64,000 bases of DNA from Paucisalibacillus algeriensis (GCF_000577245.1 NZ_CBYO010000007.1:186001-250000), one strand, 5' to 3'. Shown: positions 26,581 through 36,517, counted from the first letter of the stretch. Translations and numbers: made by a program. Notes: generated from the letters alone by a model not told the origin.

Positions 26581-27897
26581 ATGATGAATTTATATGAAAA
26601 AATAGAAGCTAAAGAAGAAAAAATTTCGGTTATTGGGTTAGGATATGTTGGGCTACCACTTGCAATAGAGTTTGCAAAAAAATATGATGTTGTAGGCTTA
26701 GATACCAACATAGCAAAACTTGATAAATATTTAAGTGGTATAGATGTAACGGATGAAGTTGGCGATGAGGCAGTTAAAAATACAACTATGAAATTCACGA
26801 GTGATGATAAAGAACTGCAACATTGTAGATTCCATATTGTAGCTGTGCCTACTCCAATTAACATCGACAAAACACCTAACTTAGCCCCTGTTATAGGCGC
26901 CAGTGAAACAGTTGGACGAAATTTAACCAAAGGCTCTATTGTGGTATATGAGTCTACAGTATACCCTGGTACAACAGAAGAAATATGTATACCTATTTTA
27001 GAAAAAGAATCCGGACTAAAGTTTGGAACTGACTTTAAGGTTGGATATTCTCCAGAAAGAATCAATCCTGGGGATAAAGTGAACACATTAACAAAGATAA
27101 TGAAAATTGTTTCTGGTTCAGATGAGGAAGCACTACAAGAAATCTCGAAAGTATATGGATCCATCATTGAAGCAGGAGTTTTTGAAGCAGAATCCATTAA
27201 AGTGGCTGAGGCTGCTAAAGTAATTGAAAACTCGCAGCGTGATATCAATATTGCATTTATGAATGAACTGTCTATGGTGTTTAACAAGATGGACATTAAC
27301 ACAAAAGCTGTGCTTGAAGCTGCTGGTACCAAATGGAACTTTCTTAAATTCACACCTGGACTAGTAGGTGGACACTGTATTGGAGTAGATCCTTACTACT
27401 TTACCTATAAAGCAGAACAACTTGGATACCATTCGCAAATTATCCTATCAGGAAGAAAAATCAATGACGATATGGGAAAATATGTTGCTGGCAATATCAT
27501 TAAGCAAATGATTAAAGCAAAACAAGATATAGACGGTGCGAGAGTTGCCATCCTTGGTTTAACCTTTAAAGAAAATGTTGGAGATGTTCGTAACACGAAA
27601 ATCATAGACATTGTTGAAGAACTAAAAGAGTATGGCGTAAACGTTTTGGTCCATGACCCTGTGGCTGAAGCAGATGATGTTTATCATGAATACAACATTA
27701 CCCTTGTCAATGAGGAAGAATTAAAGGAAATAGATACTGTTGTTTTGGCAGTTCCACATAAAGAATATCTTGAAAACTACGACTTAAATAAATTAAACGG
27801 ACTTTACCGAAATGATAAGAAAGTTTTGGTTGATATTAAAAGTGTATTGAATCGACAAGAATGCGAAGCAAAAGGCTTCCAATATTGGAGTCTATAA
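26581..27897 (+). CDS. Nucleotide-sugar dehydrogenase (WbpO/TviB type UDP-HexNAc dehydrogenase)
   Basis: 438 residues. The N-terminal NAD-binding fold has ISVIGLGYVGLPLAIEFAKK; the middle has YSPERINPGD; the catalytic Cys lies in LVGGHCIGVDPYYFTYKA; the C-terminal domain has LGLTFKENVGDVRNTK. The G-G-H-C-I-G-V-D-P-Y-Y form is typical of the WbpO/TviB group that oxidises UDP-GlcNAc or UDP-GalNAc to uronic acids, unlike UDP-glucose dehydrogenases such as TuaD (G-G-S-C-F-P-K-D). It would give acidic amino-sugar uronates for the surface polymer. ATG with AAGGTAGG upstream; followed by a strong terminator, so likely monocistronic. The preference for the N-acetylated sugar is inferred from family motifs. 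Confidence 0.92.
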   Translation: MMNLYEKIEAKEEKISVIGLGYVGLPLAIEFAKKYDVVGLDTNIAKLDKYLSGIDVTDEVGDEAVKNTTMKFTSDDKELQHCRFHIVAVPTPINIDKTPNLAPVIGASETVGRNLTKGSIVVYESTVYPGTTEEICIPILEKESGLKFGTDFKVGYSPERINPGDKVNTLTKIMKIVSGSDEEALQEISKVYGSIIEAGVFEAESIKVAEAAKVIENSQRDINIAFMNELSMVFNKMDINTKAVLEAAGTKWNFLKFTPGLVGGHCIGVDPYYFTYKAEQLGYHSQIILSGRKINDDMGKYVAGNIIKQMIKAKQDIDGARVAILGLTFKENVGDVRNTKIIDIVEELKEYGVNVLVHDPVAEADDVYHEYNITLVNEEELKEIDTVVLAVPHKEYLENYDLNKLNGLYRNDKKVLVDIKSVLNRQECEAKGFQYWSL

Positions 27898-27903
27898 TAA
27901 ACA

Positions 27904-27946
27904 TAAAACCTGTAAGCAGCTACTCCTTGCCTACAGGTTTTTTATT
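27904..27946 (+). terminator. Rho-independent terminator of the nucleotide-sugar dehydrogenase gene
   Basis: Stem AAAACCTGTA (27904-27913) with TACAGGTTTT (27931-27940), then TTATTTTT. It starts six bases past the stop codon and could also act for the convergent permease gene. Confidence 0.88.
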
Positions 27947-27950
27947 TTTG

Positions 27951-29408
27951 CTATTCTCTTGTAGCCTTAATTTCCTTAGTTCCTAAAATCAAATAGTTCA
28001 ATTCTTCCTGTGGAATATTTTTTAGTTCTTTTCTTTTCACTAGATAAAAAACTAAACCTAGGACAATCCAAGCAACTAAAGCAACACGTGATTCAATTCC
28101 TAGGAATGCAGGTGAACCAGGGAAAAGCAATAAAACTAAAAATGTTATACTAGCTACCATCCCCAAAGCAGCAATCGCCTTTTTCCAAGGTGAATCTGTA
28201 TGAAGAGATGGATTAAAGCTGGTACTATTCTTACTCTTAAAGAATGAAAATGCAGCATAACAAGAGTAAAAATATGCAATAGTAACTCCTACTGAAGACA
28301 TATCAACTACCCAAAGCAATGCTTCGCGTCCAAACCAAGGAGCAAATAGGGCAATGATAACAGTAAAAATAATTCCCCAATAAGGAGTATTGTATTTAGG
28401 GTGTACTTTTGCAAACGCTTCTGGAATAAACTTTGCACGAGCCATTGCGAATAATAGTCGACTTGATGATAGAATGAATCCATTTAACCCAGTAAATATC
28501 CCCATTGAAAGTGCAACTACTAATAATACTAATCCAGTGGTACCAAGTAAATTTTGGATTGCAGTACCTGTTCCCCATAAATGCCCTGCTTCAACTAAGT
28601 CAGTCCACGGAGCTGCCATAGAAGTAGCAATAATCATTAAGCTATAAAGTACTGCTGCTGCAATTATCGCGAAAACAATTAGACCAAAAGCCTTTTTAGT
28701 AGAAAAGTTAAATTCCTCAGCAGCCTGTGGAACATTATCAAATCCCACATATGCCCATGGCGCAATAGCAACTATAGAGATGATAGCTGCAAACGCTGTA
28801 GTTCCTGCAGGAAATAGTGGATCAATATTAGCAAGTCCTGCATCAGGCTGTGCTCCAACCATAAATGTTAGCGCAACTATTGCACCGATCATCACACAAC
28901 AAAATATAAACTGTAACCTTCCTGAAAAGGAAGTAGCTTTTACATTAAAGTAACCAAATAAAGCTAAAGCAACTGTCGCTATAATGACTTCAGTAAAATA
29001 AACATTCCAGTTTGCTACTTGATATAGCTGCATATTTTCAACAAATTTTGGAAAGACAAATTTAAACATTAGTGCAAGTGCAGAAGCATTTAATGCTACG
29101 ATACATATGTACCCTAAGGTTAAAAACCAACCACAAATGAATGCATGTGTACGCCCTAAACTTGCAAACGCATATGCAAATTCCCCGCCAGATACGGGAA
29201 AACTTTTTATTAAAAATCCATAACTTACAGCGATTAATATCATCAATAATCCACCAATACCGAAGCCAAGGATGACCCCTAGTGGACCAGCTGTAGACAT
29301 CCAGTTAACAGGCTGAACAAAAGCTCCCCAACCTATCGCAGAGCCTAGCGCTATCGCCCAAACCCAATGGGGCTTAAGGGATTTATTTAAAGTAGTTCTC
29401 TCTTTCAT
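27951..29408 (-). CDS. APC superfamily amino acid permease
   Basis: 485 residues with about twelve membrane segments. The first has the family pattern ALGSAIGWGAFVQP, and GGLLMILIAVSYGFLIKSFP and GGEFAYAFASLGRTHAFICG follow, typical of APC amino acid/amine transporters. The cytoplasmic C-terminus is basic and short. It is divergent from the sodium:solute symporter gene, with a shared 217-bp control region holding a long inverted repeat. Substrate unknown; the neighbouring amidohydrolase suggests an amino acid or amide-derived compound. Confidence 0.9.
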   Translation of the reverse strand: MKERTTLNKSLKPHWVWAIALGSAIGWGAFVQPVNWMSTAGPLGVILGFGIGGLLMILIAVSYGFLIKSFPVSGGEFAYAFASLGRTHAFICGWFLTLGYICIVALNASALALMFKFVFPKFVENMQLYQVANWNVYFTEVIIATVALALFGYFNVKATSFSGRLQFIFCCVMIGAIVALTFMVGAQPDAGLANIDPLFPAGTTAFAAIISIVAIAPWAYVGFDNVPQAAEEFNFSTKKAFGLIVFAIIAAAVLYSLMIIATSMAAPWTDLVEAGHLWGTGTAIQNLLGTTGLVLLVVALSMGIFTGLNGFILSSSRLLFAMARAKFIPEAFAKVHPKYNTPYWGIIFTVIIALFAPWFGREALLWVVDMSSVGVTIAYFYSCYAAFSFFKSKNSTSFNPSLHTDSPWKKAIAALGMVASITFLVLLLFPGSPAFLGIESRVALVAWIVLGLVFYLVKRKELKNIPQEELNYLILGTKEIKATRE

Positions 29409-29480
29409 GTGTACTCTCCTTTGAATATCTGAATTATTTCATTATTATATGTTAAGTTAGATTTCTTATCGATACAATAT

Positions 29481-29527
29481 TGTTCGGACGTCCGTACCAG
29501 TTCCATTCATCTCAGCTGGTACGAACA
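29481..29527. promoter_or_regulatory. Inverted repeat in divergent promoter region
   Basis: CGTACCAG (29493-29500) is the inverse complement of CTGGTACG (29516-29523). Outside it, TGTTCG (29481-29486) pairs with CGAACA (29522-29527), and an inner CGGACGTCCG palindrome is present. It lies between divergent transporter genes and may be an operator, for example for the GntR protein encoded at 32792, but no experimental or motif match supports that. Confidence 0.4.
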
Positions 29528-29625
29528 TTCTGACAACCTTTCCACACAGAATTGACTCCCGTAAAATTTCCAATAAGTAATCCCTTAATTATACGGGGGA
29601 AAAATTCGAAAGGTGTGTTCATATT

Positions 29626-31068
29626 TTGAATTGGTATTTAATATGGATAATTACATTTATCCTTTTCATTACGGCTATAGGAGTTTATTATGCAAAGAAA
29701 ATAAAAACGGCTGATGACTATACAATGGCTAACTTCAGTCTAGGTTTCTTTCCAATTTGCGGTAGTATTATTGCCACCTCGCTAGGATCAGCTGCTGTTA
29801 TCGGAAGTTCGGGTAAAGGTTTTGAGATTGGCTTTGGTTGGTTTTTAACTAAATTCCCGGTTGCTTTATTCTCTATCCTGTTAGCAGTTCTACTTGGTTC
29901 CACAATTCGAAAACTAAAATTATATACTCTGCCAGATTTATTTGTAAGGAGATTCGGAAAGGCATCTGGAATTATCCCATCTCTAATCATTAGCATTCTA
30001 TACATGACACCGACATTTGGAATGCAAATTGTTGGAATGGGGGCAATATTGACAACAATAATCGATATCTCCATGATCAACGCAATGATAATCGGATTTG
30101 TAATTTCCGTTGTTTTCACCCTTATGGGAGGATTACCTAGCGTTGCTTGGACAGATGCTATACAATCCGTCTTAATCCTTGTAGGGCTTATTGTTATGTT
30201 TTTAATGGGCCTCCATTATGTTGGTGGTATGGATGTTGTTATTCAAAATACCCCTTCTCAGTATTTTGACTTATTTAGTATGGGATCTACCGAGTTAATT
30301 AACTACTTAATTATCTTTGGTCCATTTTATCTAGTATGGCAAACTACCTGGCAGCGTATCGCTGCTGCAAAGACTGAGAAGATTGCCAAAAGAGGTGTTT
30401 CCATTGGTTTCATTATCACATTTTTCGTTGCATTATTCTCTATAGGAATAGGAGTAATTGCACGGCAATCAATACCTTTAGATACGGATCCTGATCTAGT
30501 ATACACTGCATTTTTAACAGAGGTATTCCCTCCTGCAGTTGGTGGTTTTTTTATGGTTTCTTTATTTGCAGCTGTACTTACTGGGGCTACATCTTTTCTT
30601 CTTAGTGGTGCTCTGAATATCTCCAAAGATATCTATCAAGGGTGGATAAATCCTAATGCTGATAGCCAAAAGGTATTGAATGTCTCTCGGTTATCGGTAG
30701 GTGGTATGGCTATTGGTGGATTACTAGTTGCGCTACTAATTAATGATGTTATTGAAATTTACTCCTTTGCATTAGCACTTTCAGCTATCACAATGGTCAT
30801 GCCAGTTTTAGCTGCAATGTTCTGGAAGCGTGCAACAAAAACTGGTGTTATATCTAGCGTTATAGGTTCCTTAATTATAGCTGTTATATGGAATATAATG
30901 GGAGAACCATTTGGTTGGCATATGATTATTCCAGGAATTATATCCTCTTTTATTATCTTGTTAATAGTTAGTCTGTTAACCAAGCATTCAACTGATGAGA
31001 ATGTAGATGCCTATTACTTTTCTGTGAAAGATGTCAAAGAAAGTGAGTCTATTCAAGATGTTATCTAA
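29626..31068 (+). CDS. Sodium:solute symporter family protein
   Basis: 480 residues, about thirteen membrane segments, SSS family. Characteristic segments are YYAKKIKTADDYTMANFSLG near the N-terminus, GSAAVIGSSGKGFEIGFGW, and the fifth/sixth-helix region QTTWQRIAAAKTEKIAKRG. These carriers import amino acids, carboxylates, sugars or vitamins with sodium. TTG start with AAAGGTG nine bases upstream. It ends 18 bp before the amidohydrolase, with which it should be cotranscribed; this suggests uptake of the amidohydrolase substrate. C-terminal tail after the last helix is acidic and cytoplasmic. Confidence 0.93.
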   Translation: MNWYLIWIITFILFITAIGVYYAKKIKTADDYTMANFSLGFFPICGSIIATSLGSAAVIGSSGKGFEIGFGWFLTKFPVALFSILLAVLLGSTIRKLKLYTLPDLFVRRFGKASGIIPSLIISILYMTPTFGMQIVGMGAILTTIIDISMINAMIIGFVISVVFTLMGGLPSVAWTDAIQSVLILVGLIVMFLMGLHYVGGMDVVIQNTPSQYFDLFSMGSTELINYLIIFGPFYLVWQTTWQRIAAAKTEKIAKRGVSIGFIITFFVALFSIGIGVIARQSIPLDTDPDLVYTAFLTEVFPPAVGGFFMVSLFAAVLTGATSFLLSGALNISKDIYQGWINPNADSQKVLNVSRLSVGGMAIGGLLVALLINDVIEIYSFALALSAITMVMPVLAAMFWKRATKTGVISSVIGSLIIAVIWNIMGEPFGWHMIIPGIISSFIILLIVSLLTKHSTDENVDAYYFSVKDVKESESIQDVI

Positions 31069-31086
31069 AGAAGGAGGAGAATTAGT

Positions 31087-32745
31087 TTGAAAGATATCTC
31101 ACTGCTTATCAAAAATGCGAATGTACTTACATTAGATGATAACAACCGAATTGCTGGTTCTGTTGCTGTAACAGATGGGAGAATAGTTGGAATATGGGAT
31201 AGCCCTGAACCCCCAAGAGGGGCTATATCGCTATCCGAAAAGACAACTATCGTTGATTTAAAGGGCGAAACCTTAATACCTGGTTTCATCGATACACATA
31301 ACCATATATTGATGTATGCTTTAATGCGTTCACAGGTTAACTGTAGTTCACCATTAAATAGGTCCATACAAGACATTCTTAGAAAGATTGAGGAGAAGGC
31401 AGAAGATACACCGGATGGAGAGTGGATTCAAGGGTATGGTTTTGATGATACTTTAATTTCTGATCAACGGCATATAACCAGGGATGAACTTGATAAAGTT
31501 GCTCCACATAACCCTGTATTTATTAAACACATCTCTGGACACTTAGCCTATGTTAATTCCCAAAGTTTGGCGCTTGCCGAGCTCGCTGAAATGGAACAGG
31601 ATCCAATTGGAGGTCACTATGGCCGTTATGAAAACGGAAAGTTAAATGGGATACTTTATGAAGGTGCAGCAATGGCACCTATTACTTCAATTATTCCTAA
31701 AAAGTCGGTAGATGAGATGGTTAATTCTTTAAAATATACAGCCCATGAATATTTAGTCCAGGGAATTACAACGAACACAGATGCGAAAGTCAATAATATA
31801 GAAGAATTGACTGCACATCTTATTGCAGCAAAAACAGGTGTGAATCCAATGCGTACAAGGCTAATGGTGATGCATCCCCTGCTAAGAAAAGGAGAAGCTT
31901 TTAGCCGTTACACACCTGAGGAATTAAACCAAGAGTTAATGAATAAATCTAATAATCTAGTTAAATTAGATAGCATTAAGATGTTCCAAGACGGATCCAT
32001 TCAAGGTTTAACTGGCGCTCTAAGAAAACCTTATTTTAATAACACACATTTACTTGGGGATTTGATCCATTCACAAGAATTATTCCAAGAAGAAATATTG
32101 GACCTACATAAAAGGGGATTCCGTATTGCCATTCACGGTAATGGTGATCGAGCTATTGGCTCAATACTGGATGCGTTCGAATATGCCCTATCTAAATTTC
32201 CTAGGCAAAGACACCAACATCGTATTGAACATGTCCAAACAGGAACAACTGCTGATATAAAAAGAATGGCTAGATTAAACGTAGCAGGCTCATTTTTTAT
32301 TAATCATGTCTATTATTGGGGAGATCGACACGAGAAACTATTTTTAGGGCCGGAGCGCGCAAGCCGTATTAGCCCTTTGGCTGATGCCATTAAGAATAAC
32401 CTATTATTTACGTTGCATTCGGACTGTCCTGTTACACCTATTTCTCCCTTATTCTCAATTTGGGCAGCAGTAAATCGTAAGACAAGTTCCGGAAAGGTAT
32501 TAGGACCTGAACAACGTATAGATGTTATTAATGCTTTAAAATCAATGACCATATTTGGTGCAAGATTGAATTTTGATGAAGCAAATACAGGAAGCATCGA
32601 AATTGGCAAGCTAGCAGACTTTGCTGTTTTGGAGGCTGACCCTACTATTGAAAGCAACATAGAGGGGATTAAAGATATAAAGATTAGAGCAACTTTTATA
32701 AATGGTACACCTGTTTACGGCGAGAAAATATTAGTAAGCATATAG
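31087..32745 (+). CDS. YtcJ-like metal-dependent amidohydrolase
   Basis: 552 residues, amidohydrolase_3 type. The metal-binding H-x-H lies in GFIDTHNHILMYAL; further conserved parts are DGSIQGLTGALRKPY (after the carboxylated-Lys region), IHGNGDRAI, HRIEHVQ and LHSDCPVTPISPLFSIWAAV, and GSIEIGKLADFAVLE at the C-terminus. These enzymes hydrolyse N-formyl, N-acyl or ring amide bonds of unknown compounds. TTG start with AAGGAGGAG seven bases upstream. Forms an operon with the symporter; a GntR/UTRA regulator follows in convergent orientation. Confidence 0.92.
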   Translation: MKDISLLIKNANVLTLDDNNRIAGSVAVTDGRIVGIWDSPEPPRGAISLSEKTTIVDLKGETLIPGFIDTHNHILMYALMRSQVNCSSPLNRSIQDILRKIEEKAEDTPDGEWIQGYGFDDTLISDQRHITRDELDKVAPHNPVFIKHISGHLAYVNSQSLALAELAEMEQDPIGGHYGRYENGKLNGILYEGAAMAPITSIIPKKSVDEMVNSLKYTAHEYLVQGITTNTDAKVNNIEELTAHLIAAKTGVNPMRTRLMVMHPLLRKGEAFSRYTPEELNQELMNKSNNLVKLDSIKMFQDGSIQGLTGALRKPYFNNTHLLGDLIHSQELFQEEILDLHKRGFRIAIHGNGDRAIGSILDAFEYALSKFPRQRHQHRIEHVQTGTTADIKRMARLNVAGSFFINHVYYWGDRHEKLFLGPERASRISPLADAIKNNLLFTLHSDCPVTPISPLFSIWAAVNRKTSSGKVLGPEQRIDVINALKSMTIFGARLNFDEANTGSIEIGKLADFAVLEADPTIESNIEGIKDIKIRATFINGTPVYGEKILVSI

Positions 32746-32752
32746 ATAGTTA

Positions 32753-32783
32753 GCCCGGGTAACCAACATTTGTTTACCCGGGC
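32753..32783. terminator. Bidirectional hairpin between convergent genes
   Basis: Perfect 10-bp GC-rich stem GCCCGGGTAA / TTACCCGGGC with an 11-nt loop, between the amidohydrolase and GntR stops. No strong U-tract follows on either strand, so termination efficiency is uncertain. Confidence 0.55.
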
Positions 32784-32791
32784 CAATACCT

Positions 32792-33526
32792 TTAATTACT
32801 TTTTCTAGATAAATTTATTTTAAACGAATACATGTCAGAACGGTAATAAGCAATTTCAAACTCTACGAAGTTGTCATTAACATCTGTAATTCTTCGCTCA
32901 GTATTTAGCACACTAAATGCGGAGGAAACACCTAGTAATTTGGAATCCTCTTTAGTGACTTTACTAGATTTAATTATCTGTTCTGCTGCAAACGTTTTAA
33001 CACCCATTTTTTGTTCTAAGAGATCATAAAACGCTTCTTTATTTAAATCGTATTTAACTAATTCTTGACCGATTCTCACCGGATAGTAATGTCTCTCAAT
33101 ACCAATAGGAATCTTATTAGCATAACGAACTCTTTTAAAGAAATATGCTTCTTCCAACCCTGTGATATCTTTTAGTCTATCATCTAGTTCAACAATCTTA
33201 TGCTCAATTAATCTGGCACCTGGGACCATTCCCATTCTTTCTATAGTTTCTGACGTACTACTTAGATTACCTAGCCAATCATTAATAGGTTTAAGCTTAA
33301 CATAAGTACCTCTACCAGGTCTTTTTTCTAGGACGCCCTCTCTAACCAATTGAGCAATTCCTTCTCTAACAGTACTTCTACTTACATAATATTCATCCAT
33401 CAATTCCCTTTCACTAGGAATTTTCTCAATGTATTCACCTTTAAATATCTTTTCTTCGATTTGATTTTTTAGTTGAATATGAAGTGGAACAGAATTTGTG
33501 TAATTTAGTGGCATAAGATTTTTCAC
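32792..33526 (-). CDS. GntR family transcriptional regulator with UTRA domain
   Basis: 244 residues. The N-terminal winged helix-turn-helix is PLHIQLKNQIEEKIFKGEY, IPSERELMDEYYVSRSTVRE and LEKRPGRGTYV, followed by a UTRA ligand domain (about 85-240), so it belongs to the HutC subfamily. These proteins repress transport and catabolic genes until a small metabolite binds UTRA. The neighbouring symporter/amidohydrolase operon is the natural target; the inverted repeat at 29481-29527 is a candidate operator. Confidence 0.92.
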   Translation of the reverse strand: MKNLMPLNYTNSVPLHIQLKNQIEEKIFKGEYIEKIPSERELMDEYYVSRSTVREGIAQLVREGVLEKRPGRGTYVKLKPINDWLGNLSSTSETIERMGMVPGARLIEHKIVELDDRLKDITGLEEAYFFKRVRYANKIPIGIERHYYPVRIGQELVKYDLNKEAFYDLLEQKMGVKTFAAEQIIKSSKVTKEDSKLLGVSSAFSVLNTERRITDVNDNFVEFEIAYYRSDMYSFKINLSRKSN

Positions 33527-33637
33527 CTCTATATAAAGTATAATACATTTAGAAAGTATTCAAAAGTAGAAATTCTTCCCTGTGCACTTGAGGAAATAAC
33601 ATAGAATTAGTAATAAGTTTAGTTACTATTCAGAAAT

Positions 33638-33669
33638 AATAAACCCACATGATATCATGCGGGTTTATT
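33638..33669 (-). terminator. Hairpin downstream of tagO
   Basis: Near-perfect palindrome of AATAAACCC-type arms (TAATAAACCC...GGGTTTATTA), 67 bp past the tagO stop on the minus strand. The A/T-rich arm supplies T residues after the stem. Confidence 0.65.
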
Positions 33670-33736
33670 AATAACATATCTTTTTAAAAGTTATTACGGT
33701 TACAAATCACTTTATTCTCACTTGAATTCAAGTCTT

Positions 33737-34822
33737 CTAATGCTGTTCTTGTTTCGAACCCTTACGTTTAAATATTTTCCCAAACATATCCAGGACTGGT
33801 CGTTTCCCTCCAAATACCAAACCAGCGATCTCGGCCAATATGTGCAATAAAAAGATTAATATGATAATGATATATAAATTTGTTGTAATAGTGGCCTCGT
33901 TAAATATGACAGCAAGTGCACCAAATATTGCACTGATTCCATAAAGAATGAGTACAGTTTTCCGATGACTATATCCAGACGCAAGTAACTGGTAATGTAT
34001 ATGCTTATTATCTGGCATCATAATGTTCTGTTTATTAAGGAAGCGACGCAATATAGCAAATAATGTATCAAATATTGGTACCGCTAAAACAATAACCGGA
34101 ATAACGAAACTAAATAACGCAATATTTTTAAACAAACCGAGTATCGAAATGACGGCAATCATGTATCCAAGAAAATTAGAACCAGTATCCCCCATGTAAA
34201 TTTTTGCAGGATAGAAATTATGGTATAGGAACCCCAGATTAGCTCCAATTAAAACGACACAAAAATAAGCAACTAATAAGCGTGAGTCAATTATTGCCAT
34301 GATAAATAAACTAATTAATGCGATGGAAGTAACCCCGGTAGCCAACCCATCTAACCCATCTATTAAATTTATAGCATTCGTTATCCCAACAACCCATAAC
34401 ACTGTTATTAGAACACTAAAAAACCCTAGTTCTACTTGCCCGATAATTGGTAGCGTAATACGCTCAATTATCAGACCACCCGATATCAAAAAGGATGTGG
34501 CTATTAATTGCCCTGTTAGTTTTGCAATTGGACGGATAGTAAACCTATCATCGAGTGCTCCAGTAATTACGATGACAATAGCACCACAAACAATCTCAAG
34601 TAAATGCTCATCTTGTGGTAGTAAATATAATGCACCAAGAAAAGCACCAATAAATATTGCCAGGCCCCCTAGCCTTGGTGTCACTTTCTTATGTATCTTT
34701 CGGTGATTAGGCAAATCAACTGCACCAATCTTAACCGCAAACTTCTTCACAGGAAAAGTTAACACAAAAGTAGAAAGCAAAGCTATGGTAAAGGCTATTC
34801 CTAAATCCAAATAATTAAACAT
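33737..34822 (-). CDS. tagO: Undecaprenyl-phosphate GlcNAc-1-phosphate transferase (TagO/WecA family)
   Basis: 361 residues, about eleven membrane segments. MraY/WecA family motifs: [20 protein letters not shown], the Asp-rich [45 protein letters not shown] and the His-containing loop [17 protein letters not shown]. It transfers GlcNAc-1-P from UDP-GlcNAc to undecaprenyl phosphate at the inner membrane face, the first step of teichoic acid and many surface polymers. It stands alone here but would supply the lipid carrier for the 1-26 kb locus. ATG start with GGGAG upstream. Confidence 0.95.
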   Translation of the reverse strand: MFNYLDLGIAFTIALLSTFVLTFPVKKFAVKIGAVDLPNHRKIHKKVTPRLGGLAIFIGAFLGALYLLPQDEHLLEIVCGAIVIVITGALDDRFTIRPIAKLTGQLIATSFLISGGLIIERITLPIIGQVELGFFSVLITVLWVVGITNAINLIDGLDGLATGVTSIALISLFIMAIIDSRLLVAYFCVVLIGANLGFLYHNFYPAKIYMGDTGSNFLGYMIAVISILGLFKNIALFSFVIPVIVLAVPIFDTLFAILRRFLNKQNIMMPDNKHIHYQLLASGYSHRKTVLILYGISAIFGALAVIFNEATITTNLYIIIILIFLLHILAEIAGLVFGGKRPVLDMFGKIFKRKGSKQEQH

Positions 34823-35008
34823 AGCATTCTCCCTAATAGTTTTGTCGTATTATCTATGTAGCATTATATCGGAGCAGACAACTACTGGCAAATTTGTTTG
34901 CAAACGGACGGAGGTGTTGTACATCATGTTGTACATCCTTGTTCCTCTATTTTTCGAATTAATAGCGTATCCGAACAAGGTGCACATACGGTTCACGTGA
35001 TTCAACTT

Positions 35009-35386
35009 CTATCTTTGTTCCCTTTTATACTCCTCGTAACGCTGTTTATATTCTTCTTCGGTAACTGCATGAAATAATAGGTTGTGGGTACTTGCCCAAA
35101 AGGACAAATCAAAACTGGATGCATCTTCTTGATGGAAGTTTCCTTCTAGTTTCATTGTTTTTCCTTCTACTGTCGTGTGGAACTCTATCATTAGCCCATC
35201 CGTTATTCCGTACAAAACATAAGTAGATTCTTCGTAGGAATTATCTTTGTTTGTCACCATAAGTAGGGATCCTGTCAACTCCCCTTCTAGAAGTGCCTCG
35301 TCTATCTTTATGAAAAGTTGGAAGGATTGGTCCTCACTCGTGTAAAGAAACCCGTAGATACTTTTTAAATCGTTAAAAAAGTTTCT
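35009..35386 (-). pseudogene. Second half of a tandem paralogue pair, without usable 5' end
   Basis: The frame from the stop of the upstream gene (TAG at 35387-35389) continues in the same reading frame through FFNDLKSIYGFLYTSEDQ to the stop at 35009. The region resembles the upstream 164-residue protein: a strand pattern with E-x-E-G-x-[FL], a Y-x-L-x-G segment, and an ending A-T-x-E-E-x. It has no signal anchor and no ATG or GTG; the only start codon is TTG at 35278, which is inside a homologous segment. It is therefore a 5'-truncated duplicate, or the second half of a fused two-domain protein interrupted by TAG. Translation from 35278 (89 codons) cannot be excluded. Confidence 0.55.
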
Positions 35387-35881
35387 CTACCGTTCGTATT
35401 CTTTATGTTCTGCATAATACATTATGTTATCAAACTCTTCTTTCAATCCATTTATATGTGTCTGTAGTTCTTCTTTGGTAGCAACTTTATAAAATATGCC
35501 ATCACTATTCCCTTGAGATCGTACAAACAGATCTCCTTCTCTAAGTTTAGCGTTATAAATCGTAATTTCTTCACCCTTATTTACGGTAATCTCATACTCA
35601 TTATTATGTTTTTCACCCTTTAATTGGTATATCTTCTCTTCCAATACTGGAACTTGTCCGGGTTCATCTATTATCATCTGCTGGTGGAATCTTCCTTCCA
35701 AATTTTCTTCTTGTATGGTTAGCTCAAACCAGTGTAGTTCACCTTGATCATGGAAAATAAAAATCTCGGGTTGATTCATCGCTGCCTTTTTCTCATTAGC
35801 CTCAGATATCAACCACCATAGCGATACAATAATTAGCATAGTTGCTAGAAAACCTATTGCCCTATTTTTTATTGTCTTCAT
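35387..35881 (-). CDS. Hypothetical membrane-anchored protein
   Basis: 164 residues. An N-terminal signal anchor (AIGFLATMLIIVSLWWLIS) is followed by a mostly beta-type extracellular domain with FIFHDQGELHWFELTIQEEN and an acidic helical end. I do not recognise the family. The region just downstream, in the same frame after a single TAG, encodes a related domain, so the gene was probably duplicated in tandem or once encoded both domains. ATG start; ribosome site GGGGTGAAATG is close to the start. It belongs to a region with several decayed genes. Confidence 0.7.
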   Translation of the reverse strand: MKTIKNRAIGFLATMLIIVSLWWLISEANEKKAAMNQPEIFIFHDQGELHWFELTIQEENLEGRFHQQMIIDEPGQVPVLEEKIYQLKGEKHNNEYEITVNKGEEITIYNAKLREGDLFVRSQGNSDGIFYKVATKEELQTHINGLKEEFDNIMYYAEHKEYER

Positions 35882-36175
35882 TTCATTTCACCCCGTAGAG
35901 TTTATATTTTCAACTGAATATAATTATTGGTTATAAGCAGTTCATTTTTTATAGTTTATATTAATTCAACTAATTATCTTTTAATGATATGTATATTACA
36001 AACAATATAAGTGTAATGATTACTATTTTACAAATCTCCTTTTTTACCGATATACCATATAGAACTAATTTTAATAATATATAAATTTACTTTCCATTTG
36101 ATACGGTAAAAATCCTGCTTCATCAGATGATTTAATAAAAAATAAATATACTCCAAGATAGAGGAGCATGATAAT

Positions 36176-36517
36176 GTGTTCAAAAGCAAACTAGCTAAAA
36201 AAGAATACCTATTTCGTAGAACATTCTTTATGATTTCTAATGAAGTATTAGTGGAATTGGTCGCTTTACTTATAGAGCCCGATCAATTTACTTATACAGA
36301 ACTTCATGAGAGTAGTAATACGGTAGCCACCGTCTCAAGAGAAATGCGGATTGCAGCGCTTCCTAGAAGAAAGGCAAAACTATTACTAAGTAGTGAGTAT
36401 CTTATCGAACAACATCCTATTAATCATTATCAATTCAACTATTTAGTAACTAGTTATAGGGAAAATCTACTTGATGTAACAAACGAAGTGCTTGACCGCG
36501 TTAAAAAAGGCCGATAA
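36176..36517 (+). CDS. Hypothetical protein, 113 residues
   Basis: GTG start with GAGGAG nine bases upstream; the overlapping ATG at 36174 hits a stop at once. Basic N-terminus (FKSKLAKKEYLFRRTFF), then predicted helices without signal peptide or membrane segment; contains SNTVATVSREMRIAALPRRK. I do not recognise it. The stop codon lies inside a terminator stem, so it is a single-gene unit. Preceded by almost 300 bp of AT-rich DNA, which presumably holds the promoter. Confidence 0.6.
   Translation: MFKSKLAKKEYLFRRTFFMISNEVLVELVALLIEPDQFTYTELHESSNTVATVSREMRIAALPRRKAKLLLSSEYLIEQHPINHYQFNYLVTSYRENLLDVTNEVLDRVKKGR

Noticed and set aside
26538-27353. A 271-codon frame antisense to the nucleotide-sugar dehydrogenase.
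   Set aside because: Fully inside a gene with clear catalytic motifs; a shadow frame of its codon bias.
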